DNA of 64,000 nucleotides from Scylla paramamosain (lineage: Eukaryota; Arthropoda; Malacostraca; Decapoda; Portunidae). Positions 42,699 through 60,472 of this stretch are shown piece by piece (the stretch's first letter is position 1; every line of letters begins with the position of its first letter). The stretch lies in the NCBI RefSeq assembly GCF_035594125.1, contig NC_087166.1, positions 20,428,766-20,492,765 of the forward strand. Direction: 5' to 3'. Position numbers and translations under genes: made by a program. The notes below the pieces were generated by a model. That model did no database searches, had not been told where the DNA came from, and was given only the letters and a program-made list of their open reading frames with translations.

Positions 42699-44065
42699 GT
42701 AGACCTTAGTAGACTTCAAGTAAACAATCACCTAACATTCAAAATCACCCAAACTGAAGTAAAGAATATTATTAAGAACTTTAAAAACAACACAGAAGGC
42801 AACAGTCACATCTTTAAACTTATCTTAAGCAAACTACTAGAGGAAGCAATTACTTGGGATCAGTGTACCGTCCGCTTTCTTGGAAAGATAACCGATCCAC
42901 TAGATACCGTCCAATATCACTTTTAGAAGTACCCGGGAAAATTTTATAAAAAATCATTAATCTCAGGCTAAGGAATTACCTCAAACAAAATAACATCCTA
43001 CCCAACAATCAACACGGATTCCGTCAAGCAAGAGGCACTAGCCACCACAACAGAAACTCAATGGACTCAAATTCAAATTAATTAACTTGCAACTTCCTAC
43101 ATATATAACCAAACTTCTCTGCTCTCTCCTAAAAAAAACAAATCTGCAAGCATCTAGATCAACAGCTTCCTCGGCTCACCCTTTCAGCTAGATAGCGGGG
43201 ACCTATCTCTCACCTAAATTGCATGCATTCTTTACCTCATATTTACTAGCACCCACTCTAAGTTCAACTAATGTAATATATGTTGACGACATCACCCAAA
43301 TAGTAATCCATCCGAGCAGATCCAAGAATATTATTGCCAGGAGAGGATAAAATCAAGATCAACAACTTTGAGAAAAGTAGAAAATAAAAACCAACACAGG
43401 GAAATTAAAAGTCATACCACTTGCTGCAAAAACCAAAGAACCCATCATTATAAATGAAAACAATATCCCCTACTCAAAAACGGAATTATACTCGGACTAA
43501 AAGTCAACACAACCAAGAACATATCACCAACATAAGAAATAGAACCAACCACACACTAACTACACTAAGAAGATTCTTAACTATACCCGAGAAATTAAAG
43601 TTACATTTAGTAAAAGCATTTATCATTCGAGTTCTCACGTACCCACCCTACCCACTTAACACCCTCTCGAAAAATGCCTTGCTTAAAACTCCAAAGAATA
43701 CAAAACAAAGAATTTAGATTCGTATTCAGTGTACGGTACCCATACACATACAATACGGGACAACTACACAGAAAAAAAAGCTAACACACAGCCGCTAAAC
43801 ATAATATTATACCCGAGAGGGAAAAACACAATAAGCTAACGACAACCATCAGAGACGAAGAGGATAATAGTCACCAGCGACATCCGAGAACACATGGTTT
43901 CAAAAGCGTGTACCTGGACCCGACCCACCATCTCTATATACCGGCTTGAGACACTCATACGTGCGTTGATGCACTTCCATTTATACGCCTGCACTTCTTC
44001 ACAGGGGTGGGTCCTGGTACTAGCTCCTGTCCGCCTTCCTGCCGCGCCCTGAGGCGCTGGGAAGT
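42699..44065 (+). mobile_element. LINE-C-related copy 2, right piece
   Basis: Resumes the pre-RT region (LSRLQVNNHLTFKITQTEVK), then RT fragments: [14 protein letters not shown] (42.9 kb), NQHGFRQARGTSHH (43.01 kb) and a YVDDITQI-like box (43.28 kb), all in different frames. An RT thumb-like segment follows (43.45-43.72 kb, LTTLRRFLTIPEKLKL) and a GC-rich 3' UTR to about 44,065 with a CGCTGGGAAG end resembling that of copy 1. A roughly 45-bp segment GGGATCAGTG...TTTCTTGGAA occurs at both 42,649-42,692 and 42,857-42,900. Highly eroded. Confidence 0.68.
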
Positions 44066-44705
<640 letters not shown>

Positions 44706-46520
44706 AACACGGCTTTATCAACTAAAGACCTTACAAATTGCTCAACTTCTTTAAAATGCTGTAAGCATGAATTTTGACTCAACTTCTTTAAAATGCTGTA
44801 AACAAGAATTTGATGGAAATGAGGACTCAGCGTTATTTTCTGCTTTGAAGTAGCAAAACATTTGATCGTTAGTAAGATCCTGTTTGATATCTAGCAAATG
44901 CCCCCTACAAATTTCGCAATAGTGTTTTTTTTTTTTTCTTGCAGGTTCAACCAACTATATACACCAGACCATTCACTTCTACCTCTGATAAATTATCTAT
45001 TGAGGAATCCTCTATAATAGGATGAAGAGAAATCTGAATTTAAATTTGAGGTTACGTCCTGAAAATATGACTCATCTATTTCACAATTTCCAGAAAAGGG
45101 AACCTGAAGGTGATCATTGTTTATGACTGATTTTAGAGTTTTCATGAAATTATATGCACTTGGATGATTGCAATTTCCAGATTTGAACCTCAATTTGCCA
45201 AACAATTTTTCCAAAGTCTTGGTGTGAGAAGATACTTCACTTCACTACCCTGGAGATCTTGCCAAAGAGCTTGAAGTGATGCCAAGTTGATAAGGTAACC
45301 ATCTATACAGTAAATGTGTACATGAGGTGGTGCATAAGCTTCAAATGACTGTATGTATTTAATAATTTTCTTAATGAATTCCATATGACAAGAATTTGCA
45401 CTGATCCCACCAAGATTTTTTCATTTTTTTATGACGGGACGAATAGTATTAAAACAGTCAAACAGTTTATCTACTTGCTGTACAAATTCTGCTGTACAGA
45501 CAGATTGCTGTGGCAGTAAGCCAGCAATGGAATGCATGTAAATGCCTGCTGTCACAATGCCACTCATGCCATGGGCAGCAAGATTAATCCCACATTTTTT
45601 TTTTTTTTTTTTAAGCCTTTTCTACACATGTGCTGCTTGGTCATTTTTGGAGCAAGCCTGATTTCGAAAGCATGATCTTTCCCAAAAATACATAAATAAA
45701 TAAAACTGTTTGATGTAATCCCAATATACTATATTCCACCGGTCATTATACTATACTTGAGAAGTGTTTCTTAGGCTTTTCAAAAGATGGGGAAAATAAT
45801 AATAATAATAAAAAAATTACCTGCTCACCACTGACAAGAAAAGGACTTTCTTGTGTCATGCCAAGAGTCTGAAACAGGGAACGGTGAAGACCTTCTTGGT
45901 CACATATGGTGAAAATTACTTTCATCTTTGATTCCTTACCTTTCTTAATAGAAGCTTCATATAATTCCTTAATTTTAGCGCTAATTCCTCCTGAACAAAA
46001 GAAGTATCCCCAAAACCATTTTCCATTTCTTTACAAGCCCCTTACCCATATTTCATACTCTTGCCATGTTCTGCAAAATCCTTCCTTCCAATTACAGTCA
46101 GAGGCCTTGTCAAAATGGAGGGACTCTTTGATACTCATTGCATCAGCTAGAATGCCATAAAAAGTCTCATCTTTTGGCAAAGTCTCTGCTTTCTTCTTCA
46201 GGACTGCCAGATTAGGTTTGCTCCAGCCAGTACTTAGAGGAGTTTTACGTAGTCATGAATGTAACGTTGAAGGAGCAAGAAGACTGAAAACTGAACCAAG
46301 AAATCTATAAGCTTTAGGACTGTAATGGTACATGGCTAAATCAAAACTACTCTCTTCCTCTCCATACCTCATACCTGTCTTACTTTTTACAGCATGCATA
46401 ATATGCCCTGCAAATAAAGCTTTAGCAGCTCCACACATATACTGAGACACTTTGTTTATTAGTTGTGGTGTTTGCACCAGGTCCCTTTTCATTTTGTTAA
46501 TTTCTGTCCCGCAGGCTGTA
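44706..46520 (-). pseudogene. P-element/THAP9-like transposase remnant
   Basis: Minus strand, from 46,492 downwards. A region with MYHYSPKAYRFLGSVFSLL (46.3 kb) is followed by FYGILADAMSIKE (46.14 kb, the first catalytic Asp region) and KVIFTICDQEGLHRSLF (45.9 kb). A GAGCAG/GTAATT exon end lies near 45,829, then a probable intron. The next segment has LAAHGMSGIVTAG, then CTAEFVQQVDKLFDCFNT (45.47 kb). The GTP-binding insertion domain follows, with CIDGYLINLASLQALWQDLQ and KYLLTPRL (45.2-45.3 kb), then EKLFGKLRFKSGNCNHPSAY (45.1-45.2 kb), the signature C-terminal block. A deletion of about 10 bp between LTPRL and EKLFG shifts the frame near 45,212. The N-terminal THAP zinc finger is missing. 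A 37-bp tandem duplication lies at 44,741-44,814. P/THAP9 transposases cut and paste DNA. Confidence 0.85.
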
Positions 46521-46639
46521 CTCTTGATTGTATATAAGCTTGACTGCTAGAAAAATATTGAATTATTTAAAGGTTTATCACTATCTACATATTAGGCCAA
46601 CAACCTATATTAGAGGGAAAAGTAAAAGCTACACACACA

Positions 46640-47511
46640 CATTTCTTTCACAGAGTGATAGATGTGGTGCATGAAAGAGATGGATGGCTGGATGCTGTAC
46701 ATTTTGATATGAAAAAAGCATTTGACGGGGTTCCACACATGAGCCTACCGTGGAAAGTGGGAAATGTAGGAGGTTTAAAAGGCAAAATATTGTTAGATGC
46801 AAGACTATTTGAAGGACAGACAAATGAGGACAATAATCAGAAATAATACTTCAAGCTGGAGCAAAGTAAGAAGTGGAGTACCACAAGGATGTTTCAGATA
46901 AATGATATGCAGGAAGGACTAAATAACTACATTAATATGTTTGCTGATGATGCAAAGTTGGTAAGAGTTATAAAGAGCCAGGAGGATCGTAAGGAGCTAC
47001 AGAGAAATTTGGATAAAATTTATGATGCACCCCAATTTAGAGTGCGCTGCAGTCGTATGGTTTCCACATAGGAAGAAGAATATAGCATAAGGAAACTGGA
47101 AAGAATATAGAGCACAGCAGCGAAGTAGCTGCTAGAATTGAAGGAAAAAACTTATGACGAGCAACTGGAAGAAATGAGATTAATAACACTGGAAGAGAAA
47201 AGAGGAAGTGGAGGCTTGATAACAATGTATAAATTAATAAACCGTATGGAAAAGGTAGACAGACAAGTTTTGGAGATGCATATTGATGAGGGAACAAGAT
47301 GTACAAGAGAACATACAAAAAATATTAAGAAGAGTAAAGGTCTAAATGACATAAAGGAATATAGTTTCCCATACCGAAGCATTTATCTCTGGAATAGTTA
47401 AAGTGAGGAGGTGGTTACAGTTGTTAGTGTGAGCAAATTTAAACAGAAGTTGAATAACGGCAGATATGGAGACAGGACAAATGAGCTTTAGCTCTGACCC
47501 TGTACAACTAG

Positions 47512-47563
<52 letters not shown>
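46640..47563 (+). mobile_element. LINE-E copy 1 (CR1-like), 3' part
   Basis: Truncated LINE starting at RT motif residues VVHERDGWLDAVHFDMKKAF, with a GVPQG motif reduced to SGVPQG-like codons (46,877), then FADDAKLVRVIKSQED (46.94 kb, catalytic ADD), a deletion, and a C-terminal tail with ITLEEKRGSGGLITMYKLIN and the SFPYRSIYLWNS end (47.37 kb). After the stop, a short 3' UTR runs into (AC)n at 47,515-47,560. The 3' end plus (AC)n is duplicated as the next feature. Frames are broken at 46,845 and 47,071. Confidence 0.82.
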
Positions 47564-47566
<3 letters not shown>

Positions 47567-47721
47567 GTTTCCCGTACCGAAGCATTTATCTCTGGAATAG
47601 TTTAAGTGAGAAGGTGGTTACAGTTGTTAGTGTGGGCAAATTTAAACAGAAATTGAATAACTGCAGATATGGAGACAGGACAAATGAGCTTTAGCTCTGA
47701 CCGTGTACAATACAACTAGTT

Positions 47722-47769
<48 letters not shown>
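47361..47769. repeat. 203-bp tandem duplication of a LINE-E 3' end with (AC)n
   Basis: Unit 1 (47,361-47,563) and unit 2 (47,564-47,769) both run from ATAGTTTCCC through the end of the LINE-E ORF, its 3' UTR ending ACAACTAG, and a (CA)n array of about 46 bp. Apart from a few substitutions they are the same. Confidence 0.92.
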
Positions 47770-47771
<2 letters not shown>

Positions 47772-50004
47772 CACCCAGATCGTGGACTTCCCCACCCACC
47801 AGCAAGCCATCCTCGACCTTATATTGACAGACCTGGACCAGCAGTACTTACCCCCCAGGCCGCTGCCTCCCATGGGACGAAGCACCCACCTCTCCATACT
47901 GTGGACACCCACACCCACCACTTCGACCCTCCGGTCAGCTGTCACCAGGACCCACCGCCCCATGCCTGACTCAGCCATGAGGGAGTTTGGACAGTGGGTG
48001 ACACAACACCGGTGGACCGAGATGCTGTTTGTGGAGGACGTCCACTTAAAATGGCACAATTACGTCGCCACCACCACAGAAGCCTTCCACCGTTACTTAC
48101 CAGCGAAGAGCATCACAGTGCACCCGTCTGATACCCCCTGGATTAAAAGACTCGTGCGTCAGCGGACCTGGGCGTTCCACTCCTGCCCAGTCCTATACAG
48201 GAAACTAAGAAACAGAGTGATCAGGGAGATTAAAGCTGCCAAGGCAAGCTATTAACTGGACAAGATACACCATCTCAAGCTGGCCAACAACAGACAGTGG
48301 TACGCTAAGATCAAAGCTTTGTGTGGCCTACAGAGGCACACTTCATCTCTTCCTTGCACCTCACACCTTCCTGCTAATCTCGCGGCTCAGCAGATGAACG
48401 ATCACTTTGCCGTTATCTGTCAGACCTTTCCTCCCCTCCACACCACTCCGCTTCCTGCCTATCTTCCCGCTCCCTCCCCTCCCCCCATTGTCCAGGTGTT
48501 GAATGTTTTTTTTAAGAGAATACTTACATTCAAACCAAGATCCACCACACACACTGACCTTCCTATAAAAATTTACAAGGAGTTTGCTGTAGAGCTAGCA
48601 ATACCGCTATCCTTCATAATAAACGCCTCTCTCTCCCATCACTCTTGCCCTGTGGACTGGAAGACATCTTACGTCACCCCCATCCCCAAAACTTCCAGTC
48701 CACAGTCACTCAATGACCTCAGGCCAATCTCTATCACCCCCATCCCTAGCCTTATTTGTGGAGATTTTGTATATGACTGGGCCTACACCAAAATTTGTAA
48801 TACCGTGAATATCAGACAGTTTGGAAATATTAAAGCCACCTCCACCTCCCATTACCTGACCAGCTTCCTTGAATTCATTCACAGCCACCTGGACAAGCGA
48901 AACACCTCTCTAGCTGTTGCTTTTGTGGACTTCAAAAAAGCATTTGATCTTGTTGATCACACTGTTGTCATCAGCAAGGCAATAAGTCTGGGTCTCTCTC
49001 CTAAAACCTGGTAGCGTGGCTAGCCGACTTCCTCACAGGGAGGCGTCAGACCGTTTGCTATCAGGGCTCTGTCTCTAATTTCCAACAGTTGACATGTGGG
49101 GTCCACCAGGGGACCAAGATGGGTCCACTATGCTTCCTCCTCCTCATTAACAACGCCCTCACTGACTTCCATCGCTGGAAGTATGTGGATGACTGCACCG
49201 TGGGTGTCCCAGTTTCCAACAAGAACCCGGACTACTCGCCACTGCAAGCAGTTCTGGAGCGACTGCAGACGTGGACGGAGGAGAGCAGGATGACTATCAA
49301 CAACAGCAAAACTGTGGTGATGCATTTCTGTACCTCCTCTGTACCAGTGCCCCCCTCCCCAGCTCACACTGGGCCCTCACTCCCTCCAGGTGGTCCGATG
49401 TGCCAAGCTTCTCGGATTCACGGTGGACGACCAGCTGACCTGGAAGCAGCATGTCGCCAGCATCGTAAGATCCGCTACCTACAGGCTGTACATGCTGCGC
49501 AGACTCAGGTCGCTGGGGACGCCGACAGACGAGTTAAGGGGATGTACCTCACCTTCATCCTCCTTAAACTCATGTATGCCTCCCAAGCGAGGTCCTCCTC
49601 CCTTACACACACTCAACAGCTACAGCTGGAGAGTGTGCAGAAAAGGGCGTGCAGGATCATCCTTGGCCCTGCCTACACCAACTATGATAAAGCCCTGACC
49701 ACCCTGAATCTGTTCAGACTATCCACCAGGCACCGAGAGGCTCTGGAGAAATTTGGAAGGGGACTACTGCATCATCCACGTCTCAGACACATGCTGCCGC
49801 CAGACGCGCCTCGCCCGGTCCGTGCCACCAGACACCACAAGATAACGTCACTAAAGGCGCTGCGCACCGACCGGTACAGACTCAGCGCGATTCCCACCAT
49901 GGTGAGAGCCATCAATCAATAGCATTTCCCCTCTCCCTCTGTACATTTTCAGTTTGTTAACTGCCGGAATAATAAACCGTTTATTATTATTATTGTTATT
50001 ATTA

Positions 50005-50054
<50 letters not shown>

Positions 50055-50069
50055 GTTATTATTATTATT
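47770..50069 (+). mobile_element. LINE-D copy 1 with (ATT)n tail
   Basis: Starts abruptly at the end of a (CA)n array, in the C-terminal endonuclease region. Downstream are the linker, RT, a C-terminal domain and a 3' UTR with GTACATTTTCAGTTTG, ending AATAAACCG and (ATT)n. The 3' end is nearly the same as the tail of the SINE at 16.1-16.3 kb, so this family is the probable partner LINE of that SINE. GC content is clearly higher than in LINE-C or LINE-F, and few lesions are present, so the copy is relatively young. Confidence 0.87.
47782..49920 (+). pseudogene. LINE-D endonuclease/reverse transcriptase (broken)
   Basis: Order of visible parts: end of the endonuclease (AILDLILTDLDQQY, GRSTHLSILW as the SDH-like box, residues about 10-45), a linker with TPWIKRLVRQRTWAF, the pre-RT region, and RT with DWKTSYVTPIPK (48.66 kb), NDLRPISITPI, IRQFGNIKATSTSHYL (48.82 kb), VAFVDFKKAFDLVDHTVV (48.93 kb), LTCGVHQGTKMGPL (49.1 kb) and KYVDDCTVG (49.18 kb, catalytic YVDD). 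The C-terminal domain has KLLGFTVDDQLTWKQH and ACRIILGPAYTNYDKAL. Lesions: in-frame TAA at 48,253-48,255; frameshift near 49,010 after LSPKTW; a +/- pair of frameshifts near 49,388 and 49,540 that puts KLLGFTVDD... in another frame. The final frame ends at 49,920-49,922. Confidence 0.87.
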
Positions 50070-50560
50070 ACACACACAGTTACTTAGCTCAAAACTATCC
50101 TCAGCCCATGGGACAGTACAAGCAGAGAGCAGGCCTTTACTGACCAGCCATGCAGATGCATCACGTGTGCAATAATAACCAATTTTTGCTGCATCAGAGA
50201 CCAACAGCAGGACTGGTTTATTTATATGCTGCTTCATAATAGGTCAAACCCCTTTCACATATGTGAAAGCAATTAATGAAAATTATCTAAACCATTGCAA
50301 CACATCTTGCTCTGCTTAATTAGCAACTTCTTTCCATAAGTTTTAATCTATATTTCATTATTTTTTTCTGTCTGCTCCTATGCTCCATATCAGCCCCACA
50401 CAATGCTGTCAGCCCCATTTCACTCACACCTAGCCTCTTTGTACTGCCTCCAAGTGACCAACAACTCAACTTCGTTTATTCCTGTCCTCACAATTTTTGC
50501 TTCATTCATTATTATGAACTAGGAAAAAATTTACATTAGCCTCATTTTTAAGAAATATAA
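50070..50560. other. sequence with a possible minus-strand exon
   Basis: On the minus strand 50,208 to about 50,075 is open, reading LLLVSDAAKIGYYCTRDASA then WLVSKGLLSACTVPWAEDSF. It is preceded by an ATAAACCAG acceptor-like site whose phase would match the end of the candidate exon at 51,945-52,001. LINE-D's (ATT)n adjoins its 3' side. I do not recognise the protein. The rest of the stretch shows nothing. Confidence 0.28.
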
Positions 50561-51219
50561 TGTTGTGCACGCCCCTTCCAGCCATCATGAGCGGTCACGT
50601 ACACACGTATAGCACCCCCAGTACACACAACAGGGTTCCACGACTGCTGTTTTGTTGGGTTCGCTTGGCTAGTGAAAGCAAGGCACGCACACACGACACC
50701 TGTCTGAACTCAACAGACTACTGAGAAAGGGAAGGGCAACGAAGCACTGTCTCACTGGCACTCTCTCTTTATTGCTCGCAGAGCAGCGCTACAGGACACG
50801 AGGCACACTAAGACGTTACATTACAGAGCAGCGCTAGAGGACTCGAGGCACATTAACACGCTACATTACAAGCAAGGCTTGTACTACCAGGCCTCACTCA
50901 GCAAAGCTTCTATATCGCTGGGTAGTGTGTCCCACCTCACATTACAGCGGCACTGCACAGCACACCAAAGTCACATCTCGCCAACAACGTCACACAGCTG
51001 TATCCTCCGGTGGTCCACGCCGTAAGAGTCCACGCAGGTGTCACACACACACCTCACTGACAGATAATCACTGTCTCAGACTGCCAGGGCACACGATCCT
51101 CACAGCATACTTCAGGGCGCAGTCACATAGTGGCAGCGGCGGGCGACTAGCGTCGAAGCGTAACAAAAGGGGGGCGTATGGCAGACTTGGCACAAGTGTT
51201 GCGTAGGCGGAAAACTGTT

Positions 51220-51310
<91 letters not shown>

Positions 51311-51506
51311 TAGGGGCCGCCACAGCTCCTTGTATAAGGTTGGTCCCTCCGTGATTGGCCAGCACACTGTTGCTCTCCCGACCAATCACCTTCCATGCCA
51401 CTTCCAGCCTCTCTAGGTTGCCTCCGCCTGCAGCCTCTGTATCATTGCCAATGCCTAAATTCACTAACCGGCGGCAGTGCTACCAACGTCACCCCCTGCT
51501 GCAACA
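50561..51506 (-). mobile_element. probable solo LTR (946 bp)
   Basis: On the minus strand the segment starts TGTTGCAGCAGGGGG and ends GGGGCGTGCACAACA, giving TGTTG/CAACA inverted termini as in LTRs. An AATAAA polyadenylation signal (complement of 50,768-50,773) lies about 200 bp before the end, the usual R-region position. Flanks ATAA and TTAA could be a decayed 4-bp target duplication. No internal gag-pol lies beside it. Internal features are a 45-bp tandem duplication at about 50,780-50,871 (GCAGCGCTA...GAGGCACA) and (TC)n at 51,223-51,306. The LTR family is unknown; the sequence is GC-richer than its flanks. Confidence 0.62.
51223..51306. repeat. (TC)n microsatellite
   Basis: About 84 bp of TC inside the putative LTR. 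Confidence 0.96.
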
Positions 51507-51944
51507 TTAATTTGCAACTGAAATTGTCATACAAATCTTTGATGTAGCAATAAATGTATGGCTAGACTAAGAATCAGCACCCTGAAATATATACAGAGAC
51601 ATCCTTACAGCCACTCTATCCACTTTACTTATATTTCACATCCTCTACTGTAGGTGTCAAATCAACCTCGTCTCCATCCTTCTACAAGTTCTTCCTTCCC
51701 AATTCGTAGCATGCTGAACTTCTTGCACAGTCACCACTACAAGAATTACTTTCACTTTCTGTGTCCTGTCAAACCTAATCACTAATTTTTGCATTTTCAC
51801 AGGTTTTAGTCAAAAGTTTCATTCATAGCAAAAGTAATATTTCACCCATATGTTCAGACTGAACATTTACATATTATGTGCAATAATTTAAAATGGAAGC
51901 TATACTAAAGAAATATACAGTTAAAAAAAAATCAGAGGACTCAC

Positions 51945-58012
<6,068 letters not shown>

Positions 58013-58026
58013 TTTATGTTTTATGT

Positions 58027-58236
58027 ATGGTAGAATTTCTTTCTACCATACTTAAAACACAATATCCTGATACTAAATTCTGTTTCATCATCAGTAACTT
58101 TACTATTGCCTCCTCCTTTAAATTCAAAGACAGTATCCCTACTGGACTCAACTCCAGTATCATTTATGTATTCAGTTGTTCGAGTTGCAAGACTGCATAT
58201 ATTGGAGAAACCAAGAGGATTCTAACAATGACTTAG
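58027..58236 (+). pseudogene. Penelope-like GIY-YIG endonuclease fragment
   Basis: A frame of 69 codons. Residues about 20-45 match the FxFKDxxP segment that precedes the nuclease in PLEs. Residues 46-66, IIYVFSCSSCKTAYIGET, give the IY...YIG pair that names the fold, with a CxxC insert specific to Penelope elements. GIY-YIG enzymes nick DNA for insertion. The frame is lost after ILTMT, where a conserved Arg-x-x-x-H should lie; the downstream SAIRIHSH segment continues in another frame. Confidence 0.8.
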
Positions 58237-58837
58237 TGAACACAAAGGTAATTCGATACATATATACATATATAAAGAACTAGCTCATTCCTCATTCTCA
58301 GCAATAAGAATACATTCACACGAACACGACCATCCGTTTTCAGGATTTCAGAATATTACATAAAGCTGATGCACATACAGACATTAAAATGTAAGAAGCT
58401 ATTTGCATGAAACACTTAAAACTTGAATTAAATAGCCAGTTATCATTTCAATTGTAAATCTTATAAATTCTGCTCGAAGCTTCGGTTTCTGAGCTAGCAA
58501 TCAATAAAACTCTCAACACCATCCTCTATCAGTCCTCACACTACTTGCAATGAAAACACACTAGGTCCTTTACACTTAGCTACACCTTTTTTTATTCCAC
58601 TTGTCTTTTTGTCTGATATCCAAGTCCATCCATTATGTCCATCCACATACATCACTACTGTTCTATACATTGTTTGTTTTCCATTTTTCAGTCAACATGC
58701 CGTTGCGTACCTTCACCTCATAGTTATTTGTCATTGTTTACTTATATTACTTTGCTCCTTAAGAGTTATGGCTTTGGTTTTATACTTTTAAAATGTATCT
58801 TTTAGAGAGTTTTACTGAATTTTATTTATATATTTTA

Positions 58838-58870
58838 GCCTAAAGATACCTTCCGTGAAGGTGAAACGTT
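58838..58870 (+). ncRNA. hammerhead-ribozyme-like motif (degenerate)
   Basis: CTAAAGA, then a 6-bp stem ACCTTC/GAAGGT with a CGT loop, then GAAAC. This is the layout of the hammerhead core (CUGANGA, stem II, GAAA) with one change in the first core segment. PLEs are known to carry minimal hammerheads near their ends, so the location fits. A stem III and cleavage site are not clear. Probably a decayed relic. Confidence 0.4.
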
Positions 58871-58961
58871 GCAAGAAATAAAGGAAAAAAGAAAATTGGA
58901 TGCTTTCCCTGTTCACCCCTACTATACCTCAGAATTCTATCTTATATCTATCTGTCTATCT

Positions 58962-60472
<1,511 letters not shown>

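Noticed and set aside
49954..50175. Poly-Leu and poly-Asn proteins over the (ATT)n tail of LINE-D
   Set aside because: Translation of the trinucleotide tail. Only the non-repeat part at 50,075-50,208 (minus strand) was kept, as a weak exon candidate.
58083..58102. Hammerhead core CTGATGA...GAAAC on the minus strand
   Set aside because: No stem II between the two core parts, and it falls inside the PLE endonuclease codons. Chance match.
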